Shown here: in pieces, positions 42,488 through 52,048 of the stretch
Position numbering within the stretch: position 1 is the first letter of the stretch
Layout of the letters: each line of letters starts with the position of its first letter
Assembly (NCBI GenBank): GCA_037127915.1
Contig: JBAXXL010000003.1
Coordinates: 85,596-149,595, forward strand
Length of the DNA stretch: 64,000 nucleotides
Direction: 5' to 3'
DNA from: JBAXXL01 sp037127915
GTDB taxonomy: Bacteria; Bacteroidota; Ignavibacteria; Kapaibacteriales; UBA2268
Program-made: the position numbers and the translations under genes
The notes under the pieces: generated by a model
Seen by the model: only the letters and a program-made list of their open reading frames with translations
Told to the model about the DNA's origin: nothing
The model's database searches: none

Positions 42488-45352
42488 ATGAAAACCTTAA
42501 AAACCAAATTGCAAATAGTATTGTCTTTGATAGCACTATTATCTGTACTCCAACCTTCATTGGCTCAAAAACCTATAAATGCTGGTAAAATAAATTACGC
42601 CGCCCCATTAGAGCAACCTCAATTTCAACGTTCCTCATATTTAATTGAGAACGTAATACCGATTACTAACCAAACTGAAAATGCGCTATTGATTCCAAAA
42701 TTATCATATAAAACTATTGATACTGTAACGTTTATTGGACAATTTATGCAGTTTTGGTTCAATAAACCTTTTGACTTTAATCCTGAAACCGGCTTGTATA
42801 GTTTTGTTGCAACAAGTAAGGATTTGACAACTGATAGAAATGTATATATTCGTACTTCAGATAATTTTGACAATTGGTCAACAAGAATACCTATATTTAA
42901 AGCAGCAAATCTTAATGAATTACCAACATTTTCATCAGTTCAAACAGTTAAAAAAGGAAATGATATTTATGGTTTTCTTGGAACTACTGTTCAGGCTAAT
43001 AACGAAATATCAATTGTTCAGTCTTATGTTAATTTATCAAACCCTGCTGATTCAAAGAAATATTCATTCGCTTCATACACGAATAATGGTAATTTATATG
43101 ATTTCGAATATGATAATTGTTTTGCCGCAGGTCTAACAAAACAAAATGAAATTTTTGGAATAACAATCAGTAAAGGGATAATTACTTCAGCCGGAAATAA
43201 GGTATCCACTTTTCCAGTTACAACTTTAAAAGATATGAATACTTTCAACTGGGAAACTAAAATGCCTGCAAATTTGACATCAAAATGGTTCGTTGAAAGT
43301 AATGGAGTTACAGTATCCATGCCTATTGGAATATCACAAACAAAAGACAGAGTATATTATGCAATGTTCGGACAATTTATTGATGATTTGAATATTCTAC
43401 CAAATTTGTACAATATTGGTTTTTCATATACTGAAGATTATGGTAAAACCTGGAGTGAACCACAAAAAACTACCAAAAAATTATTCGAAGATTTTTTAAA
43501 GAGTTATGGAGTAATAAAAGATAGTATATCAATTTTTCAAGCTGGCACTCATAAAGGTTTTTCAGCATTAGATAATGGTAATGTCTCTTTTATAACTGAA
43601 ATCACTTATAAAAACAATCAGAATGTCTGGAATCAAATGATGATTGAAGTTTATTACGAAAACAACAATTGGGGTATCAGACCAATTAGCAGTACCATTG
43701 GTTCAAACTATGTTATTTATGTAGCTAATCAAGACAATCAGTTAACTCCTCAAATCTGTCCTTCAAGTAATGAAATTCAATTATCAAAAACGGCTAACAA
43801 TCAATATTTTGTTGCAAAATGGTTAGAGGGACAATATTATCAGGGATCAAATTCTCAAAATATTCAGGTATATCTTTCCAGAACTCAAATAAAAGTTGCT
43901 CTTAGAAAAGTTGGTACAACAAATTGGACTGTTGAAAATTTGACTGAAGGTGGACAAAACTTTGACAGATATTATTTCCTACCAAGTGTTTTGCCCAATG
44001 ATTTAAAAAATATACCAATTTTTTGTTTGAAATCAACATTTTTATCAACCGACAAAACTACTGCAGATTCAATTTTATCATCAGAAAGAATTGATTTATT
44101 AAATAAACTCTGTACATCCAAATTCAATTTGGACCCTGAAACAAGTGCAAATTCTCCTCAATTATTTTGTACAACTACTGCAATTAATTTTGATACATTA
44201 TCGGTAAATAATAAAAAAGAAATCTCTTTTGCAATCAGCAACACCGGAAAAGGAAATTTAATCTTAAGTTCTATCAAAATTAATAATGATGTTAGTAATG
44301 TATTCTCAATTAAAGATGAAAAATTAAGCGATACAATAGCTCCTGATAAATCACGAAACATCACAATATCATTTATTCCTAAGGATATGAGATCATTTAC
44401 CGGTGTTCTCAATATTAGTTCAAATGATAAAAATACACCAAATTTAACGATAGCACTTTCAGGGCAAGGTGTTTTGCCTATGCTTTGGAATAAAAATTCT
44501 ACATTTCCCATTATTAATTTTGCCCACTCAAGTAAATTGTTGAAGCAGGCAGTAGGAAAACAAACTATTGCCTGGGCTGATGATTTTGTGGTTACGGCTG
44601 GTAAAAAATGGGAAATAGATACCTTAGGTTTTACAGTTGTTAATGAAATAGCGGCGGCAAATTCATATCAATTTACAATTTTTGGTGATTTGAATGGATT
44701 ACCAAATTCTAAAGATATTAAATTCAGTTATAATTTTATCCCTAACTGGGCTCCACCTGTGGAACAGATTGGTAATATTTTTGCAGATATTAAAAATAGT
44801 AATTTAGTGTTAAATGAAGGAAAATACTGGATTTCATTCTATGGTATTCATAATAATGGAAGAATCTTAACCACCGCACCCGGATATAGTGAAATGACAT
44901 ATTGGGGATGTGAGGAGCTTGCTACTGGTGTCAGAGGAAATTCTTCTTCAGCAGTGGTTGACAGTGCCGGCTTATTAATCCAAAACATCCCTTCACCTTG
45001 GGTAATTGGCAGCTATAGCTCTGATTTACCTATAGTTAATATGGCATTTTATATTTTTGGCAAAGAAACTGATGCTACAGGTATTAATGAATTATCATTA
45101 GTAAACGGAAGTATATCAGCATATCCAAACCCTGCCAAAGATGATATTACTTTACAAATTAAAGATGGATACATACATGGCAAAATAGAAATATATAGAT
45201 CAAATGGTTCTTGGGTTGAAAATGTTCCGGTCATTGGAAAGGAAATCAAACTTAATCTAAAAAGCTATTTAAACGGCTCTTATTACTTTCAATTAAAAAA
45301 CACTTCCAACCAGACTATTGGTTCAGGAAAATTTATAAAAATTTCAAATTAG
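42488..45352 (+). CDS. T9SS-exported protein with sialidase-like and ASH domains
   Basis: The 954-residue product has a signal peptide (LSLIALLSVLQPSLAQ). Residues about 90-500 have Asp-box-like motifs of BNR/sialidase propellers: YIRTSDNFDNWSTRI and GFSYTEDYGKTWSEP, but no catalytic set is evident. A choice-of-anchor-D/ASH domain follows (INFDTLSVNNKKEISFAISNTGKGNLILSSI, ISFIPKDMRSFTGVLNISSN). The end is a T9SS type A domain: ISAYPNPAKDDITLQIKD, SNGSWV, LNGSYYFQL. A ribosome site AAGGA precedes the start. Its role outside the cell is unknown. Confidence 0.8.
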   Translation: MKTLKTKLQIVLSLIALLSVLQPSLAQKPINAGKINYAAPLEQPQFQRSSYLIENVIPITNQTENALLIPKLSYKTIDTVTFIGQFMQFWFNKPFDFNPETGLYSFVATSKDLTTDRNVYIRTSDNFDNWSTRIPIFKAANLNELPTFSSVQTVKKGNDIYGFLGTTVQANNEISIVQSYVNLSNPADSKKYSFASYTNNGNLYDFEYDNCFAAGLTKQNEIFGITISKGIITSAGNKVSTFPVTTLKDMNTFNWETKMPANLTSKWFVESNGVTVSMPIGISQTKDRVYYAMFGQFIDDLNILPNLYNIGFSYTEDYGKTWSEPQKTTKKLFEDFLKSYGVIKDSISIFQAGTHKGFSALDNGNVSFITEITYKNNQNVWNQMMIEVYYENNNWGIRPISSTIGSNYVIYVANQDNQLTPQICPSSNEIQLSKTANNQYFVAKWLEGQYYQGSNSQNIQVYLSRTQIKVALRKVGTTNWTVENLTEGGQNFDRYYFLPSVLPNDLKNIPIFCLKSTFLSTDKTTADSILSSERIDLLNKLCTSKFNLDPETSANSPQLFCTTTAINFDTLSVNNKKEISFAISNTGKGNLILSSIKINNDVSNVFSIKDEKLSDTIAPDKSRNITISFIPKDMRSFTGVLNISSNDKNTPNLTIALSGQGVLPMLWNKNSTFPIINFAHSSKLLKQAVGKQTIAWADDFVVTAGKKWEIDTLGFTVVNEIAAANSYQFTIFGDLNGLPNSKDIKFSYNFIPNWAPPVEQIGNIFADIKNSNLVLNEGKYWISFYGIHNNGRILTTAPGYSEMTYWGCEELATGVRGNSSSAVVDSAGLLIQNIPSPWVIGSYSSDLPIVNMAFYIFGKETDATGINELSLVNGSISAYPNPAKDDITLQIKDGYIHGKIEIYRSNGSWVENVPVIGKEIKLNLKSYLNGSYYFQLKNTSNQTIGSGKFIKISN

Positions 45353-45384
45353 TTTTCAAGTAATATAGTTTTTGCAACTATGGT

Positions 45385-45418
45385 AAGAGATTGTCTTAAA
45401 AGGACAGTCTCTTTTTTA
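45385..45418 (+). terminator. Terminator of the 954-residue T9SS protein gene
   Basis: Stem AAGAGATTGTC/GACAGTCTCTT with one T-G wobble and a T run, 32 bp past the stop. Confidence 0.88.
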
Positions 45419-45427
45419 TTAAATTAA

Positions 45428-45453
45428 AAGGACACTCGGTAAAGTGTCCTTTG
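45428..45453 (-). terminator. Terminator downstream of tRNA-Leu
   Basis: Stem AAAGGACACT/AGTGTCCTTT with a short loop lies 11 bp past the tRNA 3' end on its strand, followed by TTTAATTT. It could also back up the neighbouring plus-strand terminator. Confidence 0.7.
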
Positions 45454-45464
45454 TTATAATTAAG

Positions 45465-45547
45465 TACCCGGAACAGGACTTGAACCTGCACAAGCTGAGC
45501 TCACTACAACCTGAATGTAGCGCGTCTACCAATTCCGCCATCCGGGC
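45465..45547 (-). tRNA. tRNA-Leu (anticodon CAG)
   Basis: The minus strand reads GCCCGGATGGCGGAATTGG, the standard tRNA-Leu start, with acceptor stem GCCCGGA/TCCGGGT, anticodon stem CTACA/TGTAG around loop TTCAGGT (anticodon CAG), a long class II variable arm and T arm with TTCAAGT. The discriminator base is A. CCA is not encoded. Length is 83 nt. Confidence 0.96.
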
Positions 45548-45607
45548 AATTCCATATTCAAAATTAGCTTATTTTTCTGAAATAGGAAAATCCCTTGGGC
45601 TGATTTT

Positions 45608-46576
45608 TTATTCTTTTGTCCAAATCCTCGTATTCAAGTTCATTTCTTTAATTATTACTTCAATAATCTTGAACAAATCGTACATTTCTTGTATATCGGT
45701 AATTTTAACTCCGGAGCTCATTATTCTTGGCTCGAATAAGTCCTTTGTAAAGCTCATAGCCAAATAAACTCGCGAACCTATGAACGAATACGATATTGGT
45801 CTCGAATACTTCTTCTGGATTGCTACCATAGCCTCCATCATCGTCGGAGTTAATATGTAGCGCGATTCTATCTGATCGGAGCCGTGAACAACAAACATTT
45901 TTTCAAATTCAGGGTTTTCAAGTTTAATTAACTCGCCTTTGGAGCTGATTTTTTGGAACATTTGCCCAAGTTTACCAAAAAGCCTTTCAGCTTTATCTGG
46001 TTGTACAAATGTCTTTCCACCAATGAACTTGTTGAAATCTGCATGCATAAAAATACCCTTGAAAATCGTAACCCATTGTTCGTGTCTGCGCCCTTGACTA
46101 TCTGTGCTATAAGTTTTGTATTGCGTATGTAGTTCCGAAAACTGGAAATCGGTCTTGTCTATGTTTCCATAAACAAAATCGTCACCCATATATCTATCAC
46201 ATTCCTGACGGAATAACTCACTTTGATGGTAATCTGTCCGACCTATACATTGGTCGTAATGATAAACCCACGTTGGGTCAATCAAGCGGATTATCTCAGC
46301 AACTACCGTTGCTTTATATTGGTGGTAATAAGCTTTTTTCCTTTTGCTGATTAGGTTACCGAAAAGTCCGATAGAAAGTACAAAAATCCCAATCCAGATA
46401 TAAAGAACAGTATTGTTAACTTCTGAAAGCAAATAACCTACTACGATAAAGACAACTATGGCAAGCACTAAAAGCATGGTAAACAGAATTACCGAGATTC
46501 TAAGCTTTTCCAATCCTTTTAATCTATCTTTCAGTTGAGTTTGGAAAAGCTCATTTATTTTGTTAACATCTTCCAT
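45608..46576 (-). CDS. DUF3137 membrane protein
   Basis: The product has two adjacent membrane helices near residues 25-75 (VILFTMLLVLAIVVFIVVGYLL and VLYIWIGIFVLSIGLFGNLI), a cytosolic or periplasmic domain with FSELHTQYKTYSTDSQGRRHEQWVTIFKGIFMHADFNK, and PISYSFIGSRVYLAMSF near the end, all typical of DUF3137. These proteins commonly pair with LemA; their function is unknown. The ATG at 46576 is preferred to an in-frame GTG at 46585. It follows lemA by 12 bp. Confidence 0.85.
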   Translation of the reverse strand: MEDVNKINELFQTQLKDRLKGLEKLRISVILFTMLLVLAIVVFIVVGYLLSEVNNTVLYIWIGIFVLSIGLFGNLISKRKKAYYHQYKATVVAEIIRLIDPTWVYHYDQCIGRTDYHQSELFRQECDRYMGDDFVYGNIDKTDFQFSELHTQYKTYSTDSQGRRHEQWVTIFKGIFMHADFNKFIGGKTFVQPDKAERLFGKLGQMFQKISSKGELIKLENPEFEKMFVVHGSDQIESRYILTPTMMEAMVAIQKKYSRPISYSFIGSRVYLAMSFTKDLFEPRIMSSGVKITDIQEMYDLFKIIEVIIKEMNLNTRIWTKE

Positions 46577-46588
46577 AATATTCACATA

Positions 46589-47158
46589 TTAGTTGTTGAA
46601 TAAGTTGCTTACATTTACATTTGCTCTTTCTGTATCAGGGATTTCGAATACCTGTTTGTGTTTCATATTCATCATTCCAGCTAAAATACTGCTTGGGAAT
46701 GACTCTACCCCATTGTTGTAATCGGTAACAGTCGCATTATATGCCCTTCTTGCGGCAGAAATTTGTGATTCTACTTCGTTCAATGTTCTCTGTAGATTCA
46801 GAAAGTTCTCGCTTGCTTTCAGGTCAGGATAATTTTCCACCGCAACCATTATACCTTTCATTGATTGTGATATTTCGTTATCTAGAGCAACTTTTTCGTC
46901 GTTGGTAAGTCCACCGGATACAGCTCTTACACGTAATTCAGTAATTTTTTCCAATATCCCCTTTTCGTGGCTGGCATATTGCTTGACTGTTGATACTAAG
47001 TTCGGTATCAAGTCATAGCGCTGTTTCAATTGAGCGTCAATCCCGCCGAAAGCATTTTCTACTGCATTTTTCCTGCGGATAAGACCGTTATACATACCCA
47101 TAATGATGAGCAGTAAAAGCACTACCGCTACAATGATAATAATTCCTAATGTACTCAT
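46589..47158 (-). CDS. lemA: LemA-family membrane protein
   Basis: The 189-residue product begins MSTLGIIIIVAVVLLLLIIMGMYNGLIRRKNAVENAFGGID, a short outside tail, one membrane helix and the LemA start (YN-x-L-V/I-x-x-x-N-x-V-x-x-A). It continues with QLKQRYDLIPNLVSTVKQYASHEK and ends in helical-bundle sequence with SSILAGMMNMKHKQVFE. Function is unresolved in bacteria. The ATG at 47158, with AGGA 10 nt upstream, is preferred to an in-frame GTG at 47194. Middle gene of mgsA-lemA-DUF3137. Confidence 0.92.
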   Translation of the reverse strand: MSTLGIIIIVAVVLLLLIIMGMYNGLIRRKNAVENAFGGIDAQLKQRYDLIPNLVSTVKQYASHEKGILEKITELRVRAVSGGLTNDEKVALDNEISQSMKGIMVAVENYPDLKASENFLNLQRTLNEVESQISAARRAYNATVTDYNNGVESFPSSILAGMMNMKHKQVFEIPDTERANVNVSNLFNN

Positions 47159-47198
47159 AATAATTAATCCTAAAGTTAAAAAAACGATTAGCACATAT

Positions 47199-47669
47199 TT
47201 ACTTTATTTTCCTATTCAAATAATTCGAATAATCTTCTTTAACCGCATAGTATTCTTCGTCCATCAATGTGGATGAAATTAGAAAATCAGCGGTTGCTCT
47301 ATTATTGGCTGTAGGAATGTTATACAATACCGCTATTCTCAACAAAGCCTTTACATCTACATCGTGCGGTTGGGGTTCCATAGGATCCCAAAAGAAAATC
47401 AATATATCAATTTGTTCATCCGAAATCATTGAGCCCAATTGCAAATCACCACCCAATGGACCTGATTTCAGCTTTGTTATTTTTAATATCTTATGTTGTG
47501 CGATTTTTGCTGTGAGTGCCTGTTCGACCATATTACCGGTTGTGCCGGTACAAACCAGATGATGCGGGCTTAGCAGTTCGCTGTTCCATTCTACCCACTC
47601 AACTAAATCTTTCTTGCAATTATCGTGGGCGACTAATGCAATTGTTTTGTCTTTATTCATTTTTTTCAT
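47199..47669 (-). CDS. mgsA: Methylglyoxal synthase
   Basis: The product has the MgsA signatures: TIALVAHDNCKKDLVEW near the N-terminus (phosphate-binding His), TGTTGNMVE, KSGPLGGDLQLGSMI with the catalytic Asp, and FFWDPMEPQPHDVDVKALLR. It converts dihydroxyacetone phosphate to methylglyoxal and phosphate, bypassing lower glycolysis when phosphate is limiting. The ATG at 47669 or the one at 47660 are both acceptable starts; the longer frame uses TTG. First gene of a three-gene operon, 40 bp before lemA. Confidence 0.95.
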   Translation of the reverse strand: MKKMNKDKTIALVAHDNCKKDLVEWVEWNSELLSPHHLVCTGTTGNMVEQALTAKIAQHKILKITKLKSGPLGGDLQLGSMISDEQIDILIFFWDPMEPQPHDVDVKALLRIAVLYNIPTANNRATADFLISSTLMDEEYYAVKEDYSNYLNRKIK

Positions 47670-47800
47670 TATCAATTAAACAATTTTATCAAAATTAAGT
47701 AATTCATTGTTAAGATACAAACAAAACACCTTAATTATGTTATTTTTTTAGGAATATTTGACATAATAAAATAAGTAATTTGAAAATTCGTTTATTAACA

Positions 47801-47860
47801 TGTACATATTTTACTGTTTTTGGTACATATAAAATTAATATGGGACATTATGGTACATAA
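47801..47860 (+). promoter_or_regulatory. Phased GTACATA-type repeats at the fic start
   Basis: Copies of the motif KGTACATA/GGGACATT have their second G at 47802, 47823, 47843 and 47853. The spacings are 21, 20 and 10 bp, all near whole helical turns, so the sites would lie on one DNA face. The last copy overlaps the chosen fic start codon at 47850. This looks like an operator for autoregulation, possibly by the winged-helix tail of the Fic protein itself. Confidence 0.45.
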
Positions 47861-48938
47861 TTCAAATAATAATCATCTTGAATTGCTTCCTCCAAACCTT
47901 GCGAAGGTCGAAACAATAGAGATTCTCCGTCAAGCAAATAAAGCAGGTATTGCTTTAGCGGAATTAAAAGGGATTGCCCAAAGTATTCCCAATCAATCAA
48001 TGTTGATTAACGCAATTGTCCTTCAGGAAGCAAAGGATAGCTCTGAGATAGAAAATATCATTACTACTCAAGATGAGTTGTACAAGGCTATTTCAAGTAA
48101 TAATACTAATATGTCCCCTGAAGTTAAAGAAGTTGTTAACTATAGAAAAGCTATTTTCTATGGCTTTGAATTAATTAAAAAACAGGAATTTTTAAGCGTA
48201 AATGATATTATCGTTATTCAACAGCAATTAGTTGACAATTCCGCCGGAATAAGAAGTATCCCCGGTACAGTTCTTAAAAATGATAAAACCGGTGAAGTGG
48301 TCTATACTCCACCGCAGAATAAATCAGAAATACTCGATTTGATGACAAATTTTATTAACCATTTTAATCAAAATAAACAAGATTTGTCTCCGCTAATCTA
48401 TTTAGCAATTCTCCATTACCAGTTCGAAAGTATCCACCCATTTTATGATGGAAATGGAAGAACAGGCAGAATATTGAACATTCTCTATTTGATTTTGAAT
48501 AAGTTAATTGATGTCCCAATATTATATTTAAGTTCTTATATTATAGAAAACAAATCGGAATATTATAGATTATTAAATCAAACGAACACCACCGGTCAAT
48601 GGGAAGAATGGATAATTTTTATGCTTAAGGCGATTGAAATTACCTCATTAAAAACAATTCAAAAGATATCTTCAATCCGCGAATTGCTTGTAAAGACTAT
48701 CGAAAAAGTTCAACAAAACGCACCAAAGATTTATTCCAAAGAATTAGTTGAATTATTATTTGAGCAACCTTATGCTAAAATTGATTTTGTTGTTAATAAG
48801 CTCAAGGTGGAACGGAAAACGGCTTCAAGATATCTTAAAGAGCTTGAATCAATAGGAATACTTAAATCTCAAAAAGTTGGCAGAGAGACTTTATATATAA
48901 ATATAGATTTGTTTGAAATATTAAAGCAATCATTTTAA
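47850..48938 (+). CDS. Fic-family AMP-transferase, class II, with winged-helix tail
   Basis: The product has the Fic core motif HPFYDGNGRTGR with catalytic His196, which transfers AMP (or another nucleotide part) to Ser, Thr or Tyr of a target protein. An N-terminal inhibitory helix carries SSEIEN (64-69), fitting the class II motif (S/T)xxxE(G/N), so activity should be self-restrained. The C-terminus (DFVVNKLKVERKTASRYLKELESIGILKSQKVGRE) is a winged-helix DNA-binding domain. The ATG at 47850 is preferred; the frame upstream opens with TTG at 47820. The target is unknown. Stand-alone gene with its own terminator. Confidence 0.92.
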   Translation: MVHNSNNNHLELLPPNLAKVETIEILRQANKAGIALAELKGIAQSIPNQSMLINAIVLQEAKDSSEIENIITTQDELYKAISSNNTNMSPEVKEVVNYRKAIFYGFELIKKQEFLSVNDIIVIQQQLVDNSAGIRSIPGTVLKNDKTGEVVYTPPQNKSEILDLMTNFINHFNQNKQDLSPLIYLAILHYQFESIHPFYDGNGRTGRILNILYLILNKLIDVPILYLSSYIIENKSEYYRLLNQTNTTGQWEEWIIFMLKAIEITSLKTIQKISSIRELLVKTIEKVQQNAPKIYSKELVELLFEQPYAKIDFVVNKLKVERKTASRYLKELESIGILKSQKVGRETLYINIDLFEILKQSF

Positions 48939-48973
48939 TATGTACTAATTTTTCGTTTTTTGGTATATATTAT

Positions 48974-49006
48974 AAAAACGTGGGACAAAATGTCCCACGT
49001 TTTTAT
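48974..49006 (+). terminator. Terminator of fic
   Basis: Stem AAAACGTGGGACA/TGTCCCACGTTTT with a 3-base loop, T run at the end, 36 bp past the stop. The arms are symmetrical and could also act on the minus strand. Confidence 0.92.
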
Positions 49007-49012
49007 ATACTC

Positions 49013-49046
49013 ACTCATCCGATGACCAGGAAGTCATCGGATGAGT
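49013..49046. repeat. Dispersed palindrome ACTCATCCGATGAC, copy 1
   Basis: A perfect 14-bp stem ACTCATCCGATGAC/GTCATCGGATGAGT with loop CAGGAA. The same stem with loop TGGCA is at 59927-59959 and 63874-63906. Each copy lies just downstream of a minus-strand gene for a surface protein, but lacks a T tract. Confidence 0.8.
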
Positions 49047-49061
49047 TTCATAATCATTCGC

Positions 49062-51227
49062 TTATTTAGCCAGCGGTGTTTCGATTCTAATATCAACAGT
49101 ACGGCAATAGAATCTACCTTCTGGTAAATTATTATCATACAATAATTTTCCTTCTCCAATACCCACAACTTTGGCGTCTTTTCTACCAATAGCATCTTTC
49201 GCCGAAAATGCGCGTTTCTCGGATAGGTTAATATTATATTCATCTTCGCCTATTCGATCGGTGTAACCTTCAATTGAAATGATTGATTCCGGTGTAATAC
49301 GGTTTTTAATCATATCAACGATTTTCTTGTTTGTACCGGAAATATTGGACTTATCAAAATCAAATAATATCAAACTGAAGTTTTCAATTTTCTTGTCTTG
49401 TATACCCATTTCGCGCTTTCTCATAATAGTAACCAGCTCGAACGGTAACGATTTTTCTGTTGATTGAATCTCTTTTCCGGTTTTATCTTTTACTTTAATA
49501 GTATAGTTAATAGGAAGTTGTTTTTTTGGTGTTGCTGAACTATTCTGTGCGACATCCCAATCGATTTTTGTTGGTGGTGTTCCATTACCTTCTTGAGTAA
49601 AGTTTTTTTGATTGTCAGCACTCTTTTGATTTGCAACAATGGACCAACTGGCGATGCCTGCATCTGATTTAACTTCAGGATAAAACCTTATATTTTGAGG
49701 ATTTGATGTACGGATTGTATCGGCAAGAAAAACAGGTGATAGGATTTCATAATCGTCTGAATAAAACTCGACTCTGCGATTCTCCTCCGATCTTTCAGCA
49801 TCTGTTGCCGGTGTCGAAGCTTTTTCCGGCAGATTGCGGGCTTCTATCGTTAATCTGGTTTCTTTTAAATTCCAAACATTAACTAAATAGTCTTTAACTA
49901 TATTAGCCCTTTTCATAGATAAATCTTTATTACCTTTTTCATTACCAAAATCAGAATTGCAACCTACTATTGTTAATTTTGCTTTCTGATTATCGGTCAT
50001 TCTTTTGCCGATTATATTTAGGCTGTTATAATAAATCTCTAATGCTTCAAAAGAATAAAGATCATTAACCTGAAATTTTTCTGCTTGCGATTTGCTTAAG
50101 GATTTGTATTTAGAAGGTAATGAGGATGAATTATCCGCAAAGAAAATATAATTCAACAAAGGTTTTACTTTAAACGAAGTAAACTCCTCAACTATAACTT
50201 TAGGATTTTTAACTTCGTTTCCGTTTGCTTCCACACCAACAGCTGTTATATCGGCTGATAATTGATATTTCCTTTCAATAAATAAAGTATCAACTCTGCT
50301 TATAATTTCTGTGGTTAATAAAATATCACCTTCAGTAGTTTCTTCAATACGGCTTTTTTCAATACCCTTTGAAATATAAGATTTTGCAAGAACATCTTTT
50401 TTAATCTCGAGTGTATCAATTTTCCGTATTTTTTCGGATTTTCTTATATATACTTTTTCTTTCGGAGGAGTATATATTACTGCTAAACCTAATCTTATTG
50501 AATTTGCTTTCCATGCGGTTACTTTTGGATCATTTACTATATTTGATAATCCCATATAATAAAACACTTCCGGTTCGAGGGTTAAACTTCTCGATGAATT
50601 CATTGGTAAGCTATAAGACAAACCAAGGCAAGGTGCTAATAAAAGCGATGCGGGTTTACTTAATGTACCTGATGATTCATTTCTTATTCGATCTCCAGAA
50701 TCTGTACCATCTGGATTTAAAAAAGTACCTACACCTACAGGCTTTGTAATTTGTTCTTTTTGTGAATAGTTCTTATTGATAAGAACACCTGCATATAAAC
50801 CGAGACTTACTTTGAAATTATTGATGAATTCATATTTTATCATCGGTTCTATACCGGCAGTAGAGAGCGTTGCATCGATTGTATGCTCAAAAACGCCTGG
50901 TGTTTGTTCGCCCTCAATAATTACGGTAGTCCCTTCTTCACGTTTCAGCAAAGCACTTATATCATTATACTCAACTCTTGCACCTAATGAAAACTTTGGT
51001 GCAAGTTTATATTCGAACAAAGCACCGAAACCTAATCCCCCGCCGAAACCTGATTCATAACCAGGGGAACAACTTGGGCAATCCGGAATTGCTTTAAAAT
51101 CTGCAGAATGCATATTAATTAAATAACCGCCGAATAAACCGTAGGAAATTTTTCCATCAGTTTCTTCCGATTTTGCATTTATACTCAATAAAAGCAAAAC
51201 TGCAATAAACATCATTTTTTTTAACAT
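49062..51227 (-). CDS. OmpA-family protein with two OmpA-like domains
   Basis: The 721-residue product has a signal peptide (MFIAVLLLLSINAKSEE) and a beta-barrel-like N-terminal part with PDCPSCSPGY and FGALFEYKLAPKFSLGARVEYND. An OmpA-like domain follows at about 360-486 (YIFFADNSSSLPS, LSMKRANIVKDYLV, RSEENRRVEFYSDD). An Ig-like segment then leads to a second OmpA-like domain at about 620-721 (LILFDFDKSNIS, SIEGYTDRIGEDEYNINLSEKRA). It is paralogous to the gene cut at 1-1405. OmpA-like domains bind peptidoglycan; having two is unusual. It is on the same strand as the FISUMP genes upstream. Confidence 0.88.
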   Translation of the reverse strand: MLKKMMFIAVLLLLSINAKSEETDGKISYGLFGGYLINMHSADFKAIPDCPSCSPGYESGFGGGLGFGALFEYKLAPKFSLGARVEYNDISALLKREEGTTVIIEGEQTPGVFEHTIDATLSTAGIEPMIKYEFINNFKVSLGLYAGVLINKNYSQKEQITKPVGVGTFLNPDGTDSGDRIRNESSGTLSKPASLLLAPCLGLSYSLPMNSSRSLTLEPEVFYYMGLSNIVNDPKVTAWKANSIRLGLAVIYTPPKEKVYIRKSEKIRKIDTLEIKKDVLAKSYISKGIEKSRIEETTEGDILLTTEIISRVDTLFIERKYQLSADITAVGVEANGNEVKNPKVIVEEFTSFKVKPLLNYIFFADNSSSLPSKYKSLSKSQAEKFQVNDLYSFEALEIYYNSLNIIGKRMTDNQKAKLTIVGCNSDFGNEKGNKDLSMKRANIVKDYLVNVWNLKETRLTIEARNLPEKASTPATDAERSEENRRVEFYSDDYEILSPVFLADTIRTSNPQNIRFYPEVKSDAGIASWSIVANQKSADNQKNFTQEGNGTPPTKIDWDVAQNSSATPKKQLPINYTIKVKDKTGKEIQSTEKSLPFELVTIMRKREMGIQDKKIENFSLILFDFDKSNISGTNKKIVDMIKNRITPESIISIEGYTDRIGEDEYNINLSEKRAFSAKDAIGRKDAKVVGIGEGKLLYDNNLPEGRFYCRTVDIRIETPLAK

Positions 51228-51293
51228 AACTACTCTATATTTATTAATCTAAAAATATTTTTCTTTGTTTAAACATTTCGAATGTTCTTTAAT

Positions 51294-51965
51294 TTAATCC
51301 TTTATACATCTGACTGCATATCCAAAATTGCATTCAATATTACTTTTTTCAGAAGCCTCAGAACAAAATATTATATACCTAACAGTTATTTTATTATCGT
51401 CACTAATAGTAGAAGACCACCAATAAGCATTATATTCCATACTATAAAAAGTTGAATTATTTGAACGCCATCCACCTGGAATAGCAGAAAAGCCGCTTTC
51501 GTTTGTTGCATGCCAATTGCTCCAATGCCATAAACCAGTTCCATCTTCGACAGTACCAATACTTTTCATCTTTCCACCGGCAATATCAGCACCACCAAGG
51601 TAAATTTCTAATCTTGTCCATTCTTCATCCTTCGGAATGTGCCATCCTTTAGGTGCTAAACCTCGTGGATCATTTATTGCATACCCATTGTAAAGTTTAC
51701 CATAAATTGCCCCATTTGCGGGATTGTTGTCATAATAACACCAAGCACCGGTTTTCAATTTCTCCCACTCTTTAGGATCCCTTACCTCTGGTATAGAATC
51801 TCCGTTCCGATAATGGTCAACATCAAGATTGGTATTCATCCAAACTTGAATTCCTAATTTAACTGATGTAAAATTATCAGTATTTGGTTCGGTTGGATTT
51901 TCTTTACCACAACCTATAAAAATTAAAACTGCTACTACTGTAAAAGCTAAACCAATTTTTCTCAT
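51294..51965 (-). CDS. FISUMP-domain lipoprotein, no TIG domain
   Basis: The 223-residue product has a lipoprotein signal (lipobox FIGC near residue 19) followed directly by a FISUMP (Fibrobacter succinogenes major paralogous) domain: GIQVWMNTNLDVDHYRNGDSIPEV, KTGAWCYYDNNP, YGKLYNGYAINDPRGLAPKGWHIP, then NESGFSAIPGGWR and a final GYAVRCIKD. The fold is C-type-lectin-like, so a carbohydrate- or protein-binding role on the surface is possible. It is the last of three tandem paralogues; the other two also carry an IPT/TIG domain. Confidence 0.9.
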   Translation of the reverse strand: MRKIGLAFTVVAVLIFIGCGKENPTEPNTDNFTSVKLGIQVWMNTNLDVDHYRNGDSIPEVRDPKEWEKLKTGAWCYYDNNPANGAIYGKLYNGYAINDPRGLAPKGWHIPKDEEWTRLEIYLGGADIAGGKMKSIGTVEDGTGLWHWSNWHATNESGFSAIPGGWRSNNSTFYSMEYNAYWWSSTISDDNKITVRYIIFCSEASEKSNIECNFGYAVRCIKD

Positions 51966-52048
51966 AAAACATCCATATTTTTATTTTTTATTATTCTATT
52001 ATATTATCATCAATTTCTTTTTTTTATAATACTTATGAAGGTACTTAG

